Positions 25,161-31,185 of a DNA stretch of 64,000 nt are shown here, piece by piece (position 1 is the first letter of the stretch; every line of letters starts with the position of its first letter). The stretch lies in the NCBI GenBank assembly GCA_021848545.1, contig JAJZUL010000005.1, positions 1 to 64,000 of the forward strand. The letters run 5' to 3'. Source of the stretch: Pseudomonadota bacterium. GTDB taxonomy: Bacteria > Pseudomonadota > Alphaproteobacteria > Rhodospirillales > Magnetospirillaceae. A program made the translations under genes and the position numbers. The notes beneath the pieces are model-generated. The model did not search any database, was not told the DNA's origin, and was given only the letters and a program-made list of their open reading frames with translations.

Positions 25161-26951
25161 ATGGACGGGGCCGACCGGGGCATGGACGAGGCGCTGCTGG
25201 GGGTCGAACGCTCGCTGACCGGCCGGCGCTGGCGGGAACGGCCCGGCGACGGGCGCCTGGCGGCGGCCCTGTCCCAGCGTTTCGATCTTCCCGATCTGGT
25301 GGGCCGGGTGCTGGCGGCGCGCGGCATCGGCCTGGATGACGCCGAAGCCTTTTTGTCGCCGACCTTGCGCGATCTGTTGCCCGATCCCGGCCATCTCAAG
25401 GATATGGACCGGGCGGTGGCGCGGCTGGCGGCGGCCATCCAGGCGGGCGAAACCGTCGGCGTGTTCGGCGATTACGACGTGGACGGCGCCACCTCATCGG
25501 CCCTGCTGGCGGGGCTGATCGAGGAGATGGGCGGTCGCGCCCTGGTCTATATTCCCGACCGTCTGGCCGAAGGCTACGGTCCCAACCTGCCGGCCTTGCT
25601 GAAGCTGAAGGAGCAGGGCTGCGGGGTGGTGGTCACGGTCGATTGCGGCACCACCGCCTTCGAGCCCCTGGCGGGGGCGGCTTCGGCGGGCATCGATGTC
25701 ATCGTCGTCGATCACCACGAAGGCGAAACCCGCCTGCCGGATGCTTTCGCCGTGGTCAATCCCAACCGTGTGGACGAGGACAGCCCCCATGGCCATCTGG
25801 CGGCGGTGGGGGTGACCTTCCTGCTGGCGGTGGGGTTGAACCGGGCCTTGCGCGGGGCCGGCTGGTACGGGGCGGGACGGCCGGAACCCGATCTTTTGCG
25901 CCGGCTCGATCTGGTGGCCCTGGGCACGGTCTGCGACGTGGTGCCGCTGGTGGGCGTCAACCGCGCCCTGGTGGTCCAGGGGTTGAAGGTTCTGGCCCGG
26001 CGGGGCAATACCGGGCTGGCGGCCTTGGCCGACGTGGCCGGCGTCAGCGAGACGCCCGACGCCTATCATCTCGGTTACGTGCTGGGCCCCCGGGTCAATG
26101 CCGGCGGACGGGTGGGCGAAGCGGGGATGGGCGCGCGGCTGCTGGGCACCCACGACGCGGCCGAGGCGGCGGACCTGGCCGGGCGCCTCAACGGCTACAA
26201 TCGCGACCGCCAGGAGATCGAGGCGGCCGTCCTGCTGGAGGCCATCGAGCAGGTGGAAACCCGGCCCGAGGACGAGGTGCCGCTGGTGATCGCGGCGGGG
26301 GACGGCTGGCATCCGGGGGTGATCGGCATCGTCGCCGGCCGGCTCAAGGAACGCTATGGCCGTCCGGCCTGCGTGGTGGCGTTCGAGGGCGGCGTCGGCA
26401 AGGGCTCGGGCCGTTCGGTGGCCGGCCTCGATCTGGGGGCGGCGGTGATCGCCGCCCGTCAGGCCGGTTTGCTGATGGCCGGCGGCGGCCACGCCATGGC
26501 GGCCGGTTTCACCGTTTCCCGCGACCGCCTGGAGGATTTCCGCGCCTTCGTCGGCGCCCGTCTGGCCGCCGAACAGAAGGGCGAGATGGTGGCCCTTCTC
26601 GATCTGGACGGCACCCTCGACGCGGCGGGGGCCACCGTCGATCTGGTGGAGACGGTGCGGCGGCTGGGGCCGTTCGGGTCGGGCAATGCCGAGCCGCGCT
26701 TCGCCGTGGTGGCGGCCAGGGTGGTGCGGGCCGACATTGTGGGGTCGGGCCATGTGCGCTGCATCCTGGCCGGGGCCGGCGGCCAGCGTTTGAAAGCCAT
26801 CGCCTTCCGCTCCGCCGACGACGATCTCGGCCTCGCCTTGCTGAACGGCGTCGGGACCGTCTTTCATGTGGCGGGGACGCTCCGTCTCGACACCTGGCAG
26901 GGCCGCAACGACGTGCAATTGATCATCGACGACGCCGCGCCGGCGCGATGA
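25161..26951 (+). CDS. recJ: single-stranded-DNA-specific exonuclease RecJ
   Basis: A 596-residue 5'-3' single-strand exonuclease used in recombination and mismatch repair. GVFGDYDVDGATSSALL is motif I, VVTVDCG and VVDHHEGETRLPDA are motifs II-III with the DHH metal site, LVALGTVCDVVPL is motif IV, and the DHHA1 domain carries GGGHAMAAGFTV. The OB-fold follows to the C-terminus. The ATG at 25161 was chosen; it lies 5 bp after the glpX stop, and a nearby ATG at 25182 is possible. Long frames starting inside glpX are shadows. Confidence 0.95.
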   Translation: MDGADRGMDEALLGVERSLTGRRWRERPGDGRLAAALSQRFDLPDLVGRVLAARGIGLDDAEAFLSPTLRDLLPDPGHLKDMDRAVARLAAAIQAGETVGVFGDYDVDGATSSALLAGLIEEMGGRALVYIPDRLAEGYGPNLPALLKLKEQGCGVVVTVDCGTTAFEPLAGAASAGIDVIVVDHHEGETRLPDAFAVVNPNRVDEDSPHGHLAAVGVTFLLAVGLNRALRGAGWYGAGRPEPDLLRRLDLVALGTVCDVVPLVGVNRALVVQGLKVLARRGNTGLAALADVAGVSETPDAYHLGYVLGPRVNAGGRVGEAGMGARLLGTHDAAEAADLAGRLNGYNRDRQEIEAAVLLEAIEQVETRPEDEVPLVIAAGDGWHPGVIGIVAGRLKERYGRPACVVAFEGGVGKGSGRSVAGLDLGAAVIAARQAGLLMAGGGHAMAAGFTVSRDRLEDFRAFVGARLAAEQKGEMVALLDLDGTLDAAGATVDLVETVRRLGPFGSGNAEPRFAVVAARVVRADIVGSGHVRCILAGAGGQRLKAIAFRSADDDLGLALLNGVGTVFHVAGTLRLDTWQGRNDVQLIIDDAAPAR

Positions 26952-26974
26952 TGCGATAAAAGCCCTTTCCGCTC

Positions 26975-27003
26975 TTGATCTTGGGCGCGGCTTCCGTTAT
27001 CTA
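26975..27003 (+). promoter_or_regulatory. probable sigma-70 promoter of tRNA-Glu
   Basis: TTGATC at 26975-26980 and TATCTA at 26998-27003 are separated by exactly 17 bases. They end 15 bases before the mature tRNA 5' end, the right place for a stable-RNA promoter. Confidence 0.6.
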
Positions 27004-27018
27004 AGCCCCCTCCGGTCG

Positions 27019-27094
27019 GTCCCCATCGTCTAGAGGCCTAGGACACCGCCCTTTCACGGCGGCGACACGAGTTCGAATCTCGTTGGGGACGCCA
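27019..27094 (+). tRNA. tRNA-Glu (anticodon UUC)
   Basis: The acceptor stem pairs GTCCCCA with TGGGGAC, the anticodon loop is CTTTCAC giving anticodon UUC, and the T arm ACGAGTTCGAATCTCGT is standard. CCA is encoded at 27092-27094. The 3' half, from just before the anticodon loop, is the left attachment site of the integrated element. Confidence 0.95.
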
Positions 27095-27098
27095 ACCG
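27048..27098 (+). repeat. attL, 51-bp direct repeat inside tRNA-Glu
   Basis: The 51 bases from GCCCTTTCACGG to GACGCCAACCG are repeated exactly at 40679-40729. The repeat covers the anticodon arm, T arm and 3' end of the tRNA, typical of tyrosine-recombinase integration that restores the tRNA. Confidence 0.95.
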
Positions 27099-27130
27099 AA
27101 TCAATGGGTTAGCGAAAGCGCCCATTGCCA

Positions 27131-27164
27131 GTGTCCAGTCTGTATCCAGTTTGCGTCCTGAGAC
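27131..27164 (+). repeat. 34-bp subterminal repeat, left copy (integrase arm-site candidate)
   Basis: It matches 40542-40575 at 30 of 34 bases in the same orientation, starting GTGTCCAGT and ending CGTCCTGAGAC. Within each copy TGTCCAGT is nearly repeated 10 bases later. The position just inside attL fits an integrase or excisionase arm site. The rest of 27099-27345 shows no gene. Confidence 0.6.
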
Positions 27165-27345
27165 GTGTATGGACGACGGTGGACACAGCACCCCCAAAAT
27201 GCCCAGCACCAGGGCCATGTTTGTCGGACAAACCGGGGCCACGATGGCGGCCGGCGATCCGCGAGCGTCAGCGCCCGAATCCCGTTTTGCGCCGCCAATC
27301 CCATGGAGGGGCCCGAAGCCGGCTGTTGATGCGCGTGACGGGCGG

Positions 27346-27382
27346 CACGAAAAAGCCCCGCCAGGACGAACCGGGCGGGGCT
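27346..27382 (-). terminator. rho-independent terminator at the left end of the element
   Basis: On the minus strand a 9-bp stem AGCCCCGCC/GGCGGGGCT with an 11-base loop is followed by TTTTTCG. It stands about 20 bp after the last leftward gene. A near-identical copy is at 41727-41758. Confidence 0.8.
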
Positions 27383-27399
27383 GGTGGTGAGCGGGTGGG

Positions 27400-27639
27400 T
27401 TAGACGGTGGGGTTGTCGCGGGTCATCTCTTCCTGCACGTCTTGCAGCCGGTCGGCCAGGTCATAGAGCGACCGAGACAGATACGCCATTCCTTCGCGCA
27501 TGTTGTCGGGGCCGCCAGGGACGGATTTCAGGTTGCCCCCCAACTCGACCAACCCGGCGAGATTGACCGCAATCCCGGTCATCCCGATCATGATGTCCCA
27601 AATGATGTCGCTGTGGGTCTTGGGCTGTTCCGTACTCAT
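27400..27639 (-). CDS. small element protein, unknown
   Basis: A 79-residue protein with a hydrophobic helix (IMIGMTGIAVNLAGLVELGG, about 14-33) and a C-terminal amphipathic part (YDLADRLQDVQEEMTRDNP). It could be a small membrane-associated protein. The ATG overlaps the upstream stop as ATGA and has AAGGA before it. It is the last gene before the end terminator. Confidence 0.6.
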   Translation of the reverse strand: MSTEQPKTHSDIIWDIMIGMTGIAVNLAGLVELGGNLKSVPGGPDNMREGMAYLSRSLYDLADRLQDVQEEMTRDNPTV

Positions 27640-27992
27640 GCGTTGGTCCTTTCCTGTTGCGAGGCCGCAGCATCGAGCAGACCGAAGCGCCGCATATCGC
27701 TCACCGTCAGCGCGGCCCATCTGCGATCTTCTTCGCACAACTCGTTTTCCATCCGGGCGCGGAGGGTCAGGAACTTCCAGGCCAGCACGTCGGCATTCGG
27801 GGCCGGCATGTTCATCACCGCATTTTCGGCGGCGATCTCGGCGTTAAACAGCGCATCCCACAGCGCCCTAAAGGCCAGACCGCTTTGCGAGTTCGGGTAG
27901 CTGTCGTTGATGAAATTGGACAAGCCCTTGAGCGTGTCGAGCGTCACGGCAAGCGGGACCGTGACGAGGACGGGGGCGGTTTCGTCGCTCAT
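27636..27992 (-). CDS. small element protein, unknown
   Basis: A 118-residue, mostly helical acidic protein without signal peptide or membrane segment. It starts at the ATG at 27992, overlapping the upstream gene by ATGA, and overlaps the next gene the same way. The tight coupling of the four small genes marks them as one operon. I do not recognise the family. Confidence 0.6.
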   Translation of the reverse strand: MSDETAPVLVTVPLAVTLDTLKGLSNFINDSYPNSQSGLAFRALWDALFNAEIAAENAVMNMPAPNADVLAWKFLTLRARMENELCEEDRRWAALTVSDMRRFGLLDAAASQQERTNA

Positions 27993-28330
27993 GCGTCGGC
28001 CCTCCCGCTGGTGGCAGCCTGCAGCGCGGCGGCTTCCAGCGCGTCGGCTTGCCTCTCCGCATCGATGATGCGCGTATGAAGCTCGTTCAGCGCCCACATC
28101 ATGCCCTGGACGGGGCCATAGCCGAGACCTGTCCTCTCGGTCGCCGAATGGCAATTATTCGCGACCACCTCGGCCATGCCGTCCACGGCGTCGAATATCG
28201 CCGCGATGTGCGTAATCGTATCGACCAGATCGTGGATATCGGGCGTCTCGGTAACCGTGGGTTCGGCAATGTGGTCGCCCTCAGGCAAGCCGGTCCCGTT
28301 CCCGCCCGCGGCGGGTTTCTTCGTCTTCAT
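27989..28330 (-). CDS. small element protein, unknown
   Basis: A 113-residue protein; the ATG at 28330 with AGGGAG upstream is preferred over a TTG two codons earlier. The middle (DLVDTITHIAAIFDAVDGMA) and the end (IIDAERQADALEAAALQAAT) should be helices. It resembles short phage proteins of unknown role encoded near regulators. It is coupled to its downstream neighbour by ATGA. Confidence 0.55.
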   Translation of the reverse strand: MKTKKPAAGGNGTGLPEGDHIAEPTVTETPDIHDLVDTITHIAAIFDAVDGMAEVVANNCHSATERTGLGYGPVQGMMWALNELHTRIIDAERQADALEAAALQAATSGRADA

Positions 28331-28342
28331 GCTCAATCTCCC

Positions 28343-28624
28343 TTATCGACAGTAGGTGTAGTAATTGCCGTAGGACATCCGGGCGGCACCCCGTCGCGTT
28401 CCGGTCGTGGTCGGCCGGGCGCGAAACTCCGCGATGATCTTCTGGACTTCCTGCACCACCGGGTCCGCCTTGATCTCGGCCCAGGCGGCGCGTAGGGCGC
28501 TGGCGAGGTACTGGCGGGCCTTGCCTCCGAACACCAGGGCACCCTTACGGGCCATCCGCCACGCGTCGCGCATGGCGAGGCTGGCGTTGCGGGTGGCGAA
28601 GGTGGATTTCCGGGTGGTGGTCAT
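28343..28624 (-). CDS. small basic element protein, unknown
   Basis: A 93-residue, Arg- and Ala-rich protein (pI clearly basic by eye), so nucleic-acid binding is possible. AAGGA precedes the ATG at 28624. It is the first gene of the short leftward operon and is divergent from the XRE regulator; the 94-bp gap holds the repeated GTACAC operators, so it is likely controlled by that regulator. Confidence 0.55.
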   Translation of the reverse strand: MTTTRKSTFATRNASLAMRDAWRMARKGALVFGGKARQYLASALRAAWAEIKADPVVQEVQKIIAEFRARPTTTGTRRGAARMSYGNYYTYCR

Positions 28625-28650
28625 TGGCGTTGTCCTTGTCGCTAACTATG

Positions 28651-28717
28651 GGTACACTGTACACATGAAAACGGATGATGTCAATGCCGTGTCAACGCGT
28701 ATATGGACGGTGTACAC
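28651..28717. promoter_or_regulatory. divergent control region with two GTGTACAC-type palindromes
   Basis: The first site contains GTACACTGTAC, a perfect inverted repeat; the second is GTGTACAC immediately before the XRE start codon. TGTACACATGA followed by an A/T-rich base and AACG occurs at both. The sites lie between divergent genes, as expected for an autoregulating phage-type repressor. Confidence 0.55.
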
Positions 28718-28721
28718 ATGA
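28665..28721 (+). CDS. possible 18-residue leader peptide overlapping the XRE gene
   Basis: ATG at 28665 opens an 18-codon frame (MKTDDVNAVSTRIWTVYT) whose TGA stop overlaps the XRE start codon as ATGA. The overlap would allow translational coupling. No clear ribosome binding site precedes it, so it may be fortuitous. Confidence 0.3.
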   Translation: MKTDDVNAVSTRIWTVYT

Positions 28722-28969
28722 TAACGAGGGAGCAGGTGAAGATGGCGCGCGCCGCGCTGGGGTGGGGAGTCCGCGATCTTGCGGAAAAGGCTGGGACGAC
28801 GGCCAACACGGTGAGCCGTTTTGAGAACGGCGCCGACGCCCTCGGCGGCACGCTGTCCAAGATCGAGGCGACGTTGACCGCCGCCGGCATCGTGTTCATC
28901 CCGGCCGGGAGCTACCAGGGCGACGGCGGGCCTGGGGTGCGGCTGAGGGGAGCGGGCGAGGGCGGTTAA
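28718..28969 (+). CDS. XRE-family helix-turn-helix regulator
   Basis: An 83-residue protein from the ATG at 28718. Residues about 3-55 are a Cro/CI-type HTH: VKMARAALGWGVRDLAEKAG, then TTANTVSRFENGAD as the recognition helix. It probably represses the divergent small-gene operon and itself through the GTGTACAC sites. The stop overlaps the next start (TAATG), so it is in an operon with the acetyltransferase gene. Confidence 0.8.
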   Translation: MITREQVKMARAALGWGVRDLAEKAGTTANTVSRFENGADALGGTLSKIEATLTAAGIVFIPAGSYQGDGGPGVRLRGAGEGG

Positions 28970-29493
28970 TGCCTGGAAAACACCACGCGGAGGCCCGATA
29001 TCGGGAATTGCGGGCGCTGGCCCACCGGAAGGCCGCTTCGCTGTTGCCGTCCGATCCTCACGTCCGGATTCGGGATATCGACTGCGGCGCCCTGGAGGCG
29101 TTCGCCGCGACATGGGCCGGACATCCGGTGCGGGCGGTCGCGTGGCCCTGGCCGGAAATCGCCCAGCGCTTCCGGCGCAACTACCCGGAGCGGTTCGAGG
29201 CGGCCATATGGTCGGGGGAGTGGCTGTGCGGGCTCGCCATCGGCCGGCCGAATAACGCGGGCGACATGGTGGCCCTGCACTTCCTGGAGGGATGTCCGGA
29301 TGTCGGCCATCCCCTCAAAGGGTCCGTCCATCAGGCGGCGCTGGAAGCGCTGTTCGCCTATGCCCTGGCGATCAGCGCCACCCGCATCCGCATCAACGAT
29401 CCGCTGCCCGGTGCCGTCCGGCTCTATGTCGCCTTGGGGTTTCGGCTTGAAATACCGAAGTCCGGCGGCTCATACTGCGAGAAGGAGATATGA
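28969..29493 (+). CDS. GNAT-like acetyltransferase of the mobile element
   Basis: A 174-residue protein. WSGEWLCGLAIGRPNNAGDM and VALHFLEGCPD look like the central GNAT strands, and AVRLYVALGFRLEIPKSGG is the typical end of the fold (A-x-LY-x-x-LGF). The canonical Q/RxxGxG/A acetyl-CoA loop is not plain, so the match is partial. Its place between a phage regulator and a small gene, with overlaps on both sides, suggests a host- or phage-directed accessory role. Confidence 0.6.
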   Translation: MPGKHHAEARYRELRALAHRKAASLLPSDPHVRIRDIDCGALEAFAATWAGHPVRAVAWPWPEIAQRFRRNYPERFEAAIWSGEWLCGLAIGRPNNAGDMVALHFLEGCPDVGHPLKGSVHQAALEALFAYALAISATRIRINDPLPGAVRLYVALGFRLEIPKSGGSYCEKEI

Positions 29494-29711
29494 GCATGCC
29501 CAGCAAGGCCCTGAACACGCATCGCAAGCCCGGATCGGTCGCCAAGCGGCAGCCCGAGGGCGGTGCTTTGCCCAGCGTCGAGGCGGCCACATTGCGCCTC
29601 AACGGCAGCAAGGGCTTGGTGGCCTCGTGCGATCCGGCTGCCGTCGCCGCGTTCCTGGATTATGACGGCCCGGTGCTGGCCGGCCCGCAGGAATACCGCA
29701 AGCCGGCGTAA
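29490..29711 (+). CDS. small element protein, unknown
   Basis: A 73-residue basic protein starting MSMPSKALNTHRKPG; its ATG overlaps the acetyltransferase stop by ATGA, which supports it being translated. No recognised domain. It ends the rightward three-gene operon. Confidence 0.5.
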   Translation: MSMPSKALNTHRKPGSVAKRQPEGGALPSVEAATLRLNGSKGLVASCDPAAVAAFLDYDGPVLAGPQEYRKPA

Positions 29712-29762
29712 GGCTGTACCCGCTCTGCTTCGGCATCGGGCATGGAAGACCGCTTCGGCGGC

Positions 29763-29799
29763 AGCCTCGGGATTTGGCGATGACAAGCTGCCCGAGGCT
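29763..29799. repeat. inverted repeat between convergent operons
   Basis: AGCCTCGGG and CCCGAGGCT are perfect 9-bp arms separated by 19 bases. It lies between the ends of the rightward and leftward operons and might act as a bidirectional terminator, but no T-run follows on either side. Confidence 0.35.
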
Positions 29800-29833
29800 C
29801 AGATAGGCTCTACCGGCGACGGTGGGGCCTTTG

Positions 29834-30019
29834 TCATTGCGGCGCCTGGACAATCTGGGGGGCTGTGGTGATGGGCTGGTCTGGCCCTTGCCGATCCTCG
29901 CCGTAGTGTTGTCGATTGATTCGGAACACCACATATGGCAGTGTCGGCGGTGGCAATGTCCCTCTCGGCAATGTCGATTTACCCCCGTTTCCGCTGGCAG
30001 GCGGTGCGGGGGTTTCCAT
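29834..30019 (-). CDS. possible small proline-rich element protein
   Basis: The ATG at 30019 opens a 61-residue frame (METPAPPASGNGGKSTLPRG onward, ending PQIVQAPQ). It lies 10 bp after the gp10-like stop in the same direction. There is no strong ribosome binding site, and the composition is Pro/Gln-rich, so the call is weak. Confidence 0.35.
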   Translation of the reverse strand: METPAPPASGNGGKSTLPRGTLPPPTLPYVVFRINRQHYGEDRQGPDQPITTAPQIVQAPQ

Positions 30020-30029
30020 TTCTGGCCGC

Positions 30030-30521
30030 TCAATCCGTCTCGTCGGGGATGCCGAGGCGCCCAAGGTGGATGTCCTCGCCCACCAGGGCCATGGCGATGC
30101 GCTCGCCCACGATTTCGGCCACCCGGTCGGCCTTCTCGAACGCGGCGGCACCCAGGACCGATCGCGGCGGCTGGTGGATGGTACCGGCTTCGAAATAGAC
30201 CATGGCCTGATCGTCGGACCCGACATTGGCTTTGCTGTCGCCGACCCGCCGGCCGATGGAATCGCGCATGGTGCCGTCGCGCAGGCCCGGCTCGTCCGCT
30301 GGATAGCCCTGCCGTTCCCGATCTGCTTGCGTTGATGGTGCCAGCGCGGCCCAGGCGGCGAACGGCCCCGCCGCGTCCTGATAGTCGCCGATCTTGGCCT
30401 TCGCTGTCTTCTCGACCAGCTTGGCGGCGCGGTCCAAGGCCACATGCTGGGCTTCGTGCTGGGCAACGGCAACTTCGGCCAGGTGAACGGCGAAATCGCC
30501 AAAGCTGGTGAAGGTTTTCAC
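30030..30521 (-). CDS. HK97 gp10-like / virion morphogenesis tail protein
   Basis: A 163-residue protein. The long first helix ending RAAKLVEKTAKAKIG and the later GTMRDSIGRRVG, VYFEAGTIHQPPRSVLGAAA and ADRVAEIVGERIAMAL match the layout of HK97 gp10-like or Mu gpG-like tail completion proteins: a membrane-free helix, a substrate-like loop with Pro-Pro-Arg, then a C-terminal helix. It is immediately downstream of the frameshifted chaperone gene. The fold assignment is by eye. Confidence 0.6.
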   Translation of the reverse strand: MKTFTSFGDFAVHLAEVAVAQHEAQHVALDRAAKLVEKTAKAKIGDYQDAAGPFAAWAALAPSTQADRERQGYPADEPGLRDGTMRDSIGRRVGDSKANVGSDDQAMVYFEAGTIHQPPRSVLGAAAFEKADRVAEIVGERIAMALVGEDIHLGRLGIPDETD

Positions 30522-30566
30522 GGTCGATTCTCCTTGGATCGAGACGGGGGCACATGGCCCCCATCC

Positions 30567-30734
30567 CTACTTTCGCTCTCGCCAAGTCATCCGGCCCCAA
30601 TCCCATTCGCCCCCATCCATCTGTCCGAAGATGATGCTGAAGGCCAGGACATCAGCCGGCGACAGGCTGAGCGCGACATCAAACGGGACACCGTTCTTGA
30701 CCAGGTACAAGGCCCCGGTCAGCCCGGCGTCCAT
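30567..30734 (-). CDS. -1 frame extension of the tail-assembly chaperone (GT-like part)
   Basis: A 55-codon frame starting MDAGLTGALYLVKNGVPFD and ending MTWRERK. It is open from the slippery site of the gene before it. A -1 slip on A AAA AAC would add R-V and this sequence to the chaperone, giving a long form as in lambda gpG-T. The zero-frame stop and this ATG also overlap as TGATG, so reinitiation is an alternative. NGVPFDVALSLSPADVLAFS fits the small helical second part of such proteins. Confidence 0.7.
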   Translation of the reverse strand: MDAGLTGALYLVKNGVPFDVALSLSPADVLAFSIIFGQMDGGEWDWGRMTWRERK

Positions 30735-31105
30735 CACCCGTTTTTTACCGCGTCCGCGTCGATCTCGGCCGGCGCGAAGTGTTCGGCGATGCCCTTCGCA
30801 ACGGCGGCAAGGCCGTCGTCGTCCAGCATCTGAATCATGGCCTCAAGCTGGCGGCGGGTGGTGGGGCGGCTGAACGCATCGCCATCGACGTTGACGACGT
30901 GGAAGGCCAGCGTCGCGTAGCCGAGAAAGGCTTCGTTCTTCGCATTATCACCCCCGATCACTTCGAACATGCGAAGGCGATCCAGGGCGTTCATGCGCTT
31001 GATGCCGATCATCCGGCCTTTGTCGTCGGTGACGGTGGCGGCCGTGTTCGCGGCGTTGACGATGGTGGCCGAAGGGGTTTCGGGGTTCAGGTTCAGCGTG
31101 GTCAT
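30734..31105 (-). CDS. phage tail-assembly chaperone, short form
   Basis: A 123-residue protein from the ATG at 31105, which has GGAGA 7 bases upstream. An in-frame ATG at 31186 overlaps the tape-measure stop as ATGA and would give 150 residues, so the start is not settled. IKRMNALDRLRMFEVIGGDN and RQLEAMIQMLDDDGLAAVAK suit the helical gpG-like chaperones that coat the tape measure during tail assembly. The gene ends at a slippery heptamer 3 bases before the GGG-TGA stop. It is encoded after the tape measure rather than before it, which is unusual. Confidence 0.7.
   Translation of the reverse strand: MTTLNLNPETPSATIVNAANTAATVTDDKGRMIGIKRMNALDRLRMFEVIGGDNAKNEAFLGYATLAFHVVNVDGDAFSRPTTRRQLEAMIQMLDDDGLAAVAKGIAEHFAPAEIDADAVKNG
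30740..30746 (-). other. programmed -1 frameshift slippery heptamer A AAA AAC
   Basis: Read on the minus strand the zero-frame codons are GTA AAA AAC GGG TGA, so the heptamer is in the X XXY YYZ register needed for tandem -1 slippage. The -1 frame then stays open for 55 more codons. Position and products match the G/GT switch of long-tailed phages. Confidence 0.75.
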
Positions 31106-31185
31106 ACTTTGATCTCCGGGGCCGGGATTGGAACCCGCCGACAGGCCCGAGGCCGGCGGGGTATTGGATTCGGTGGTGGTGGTCA

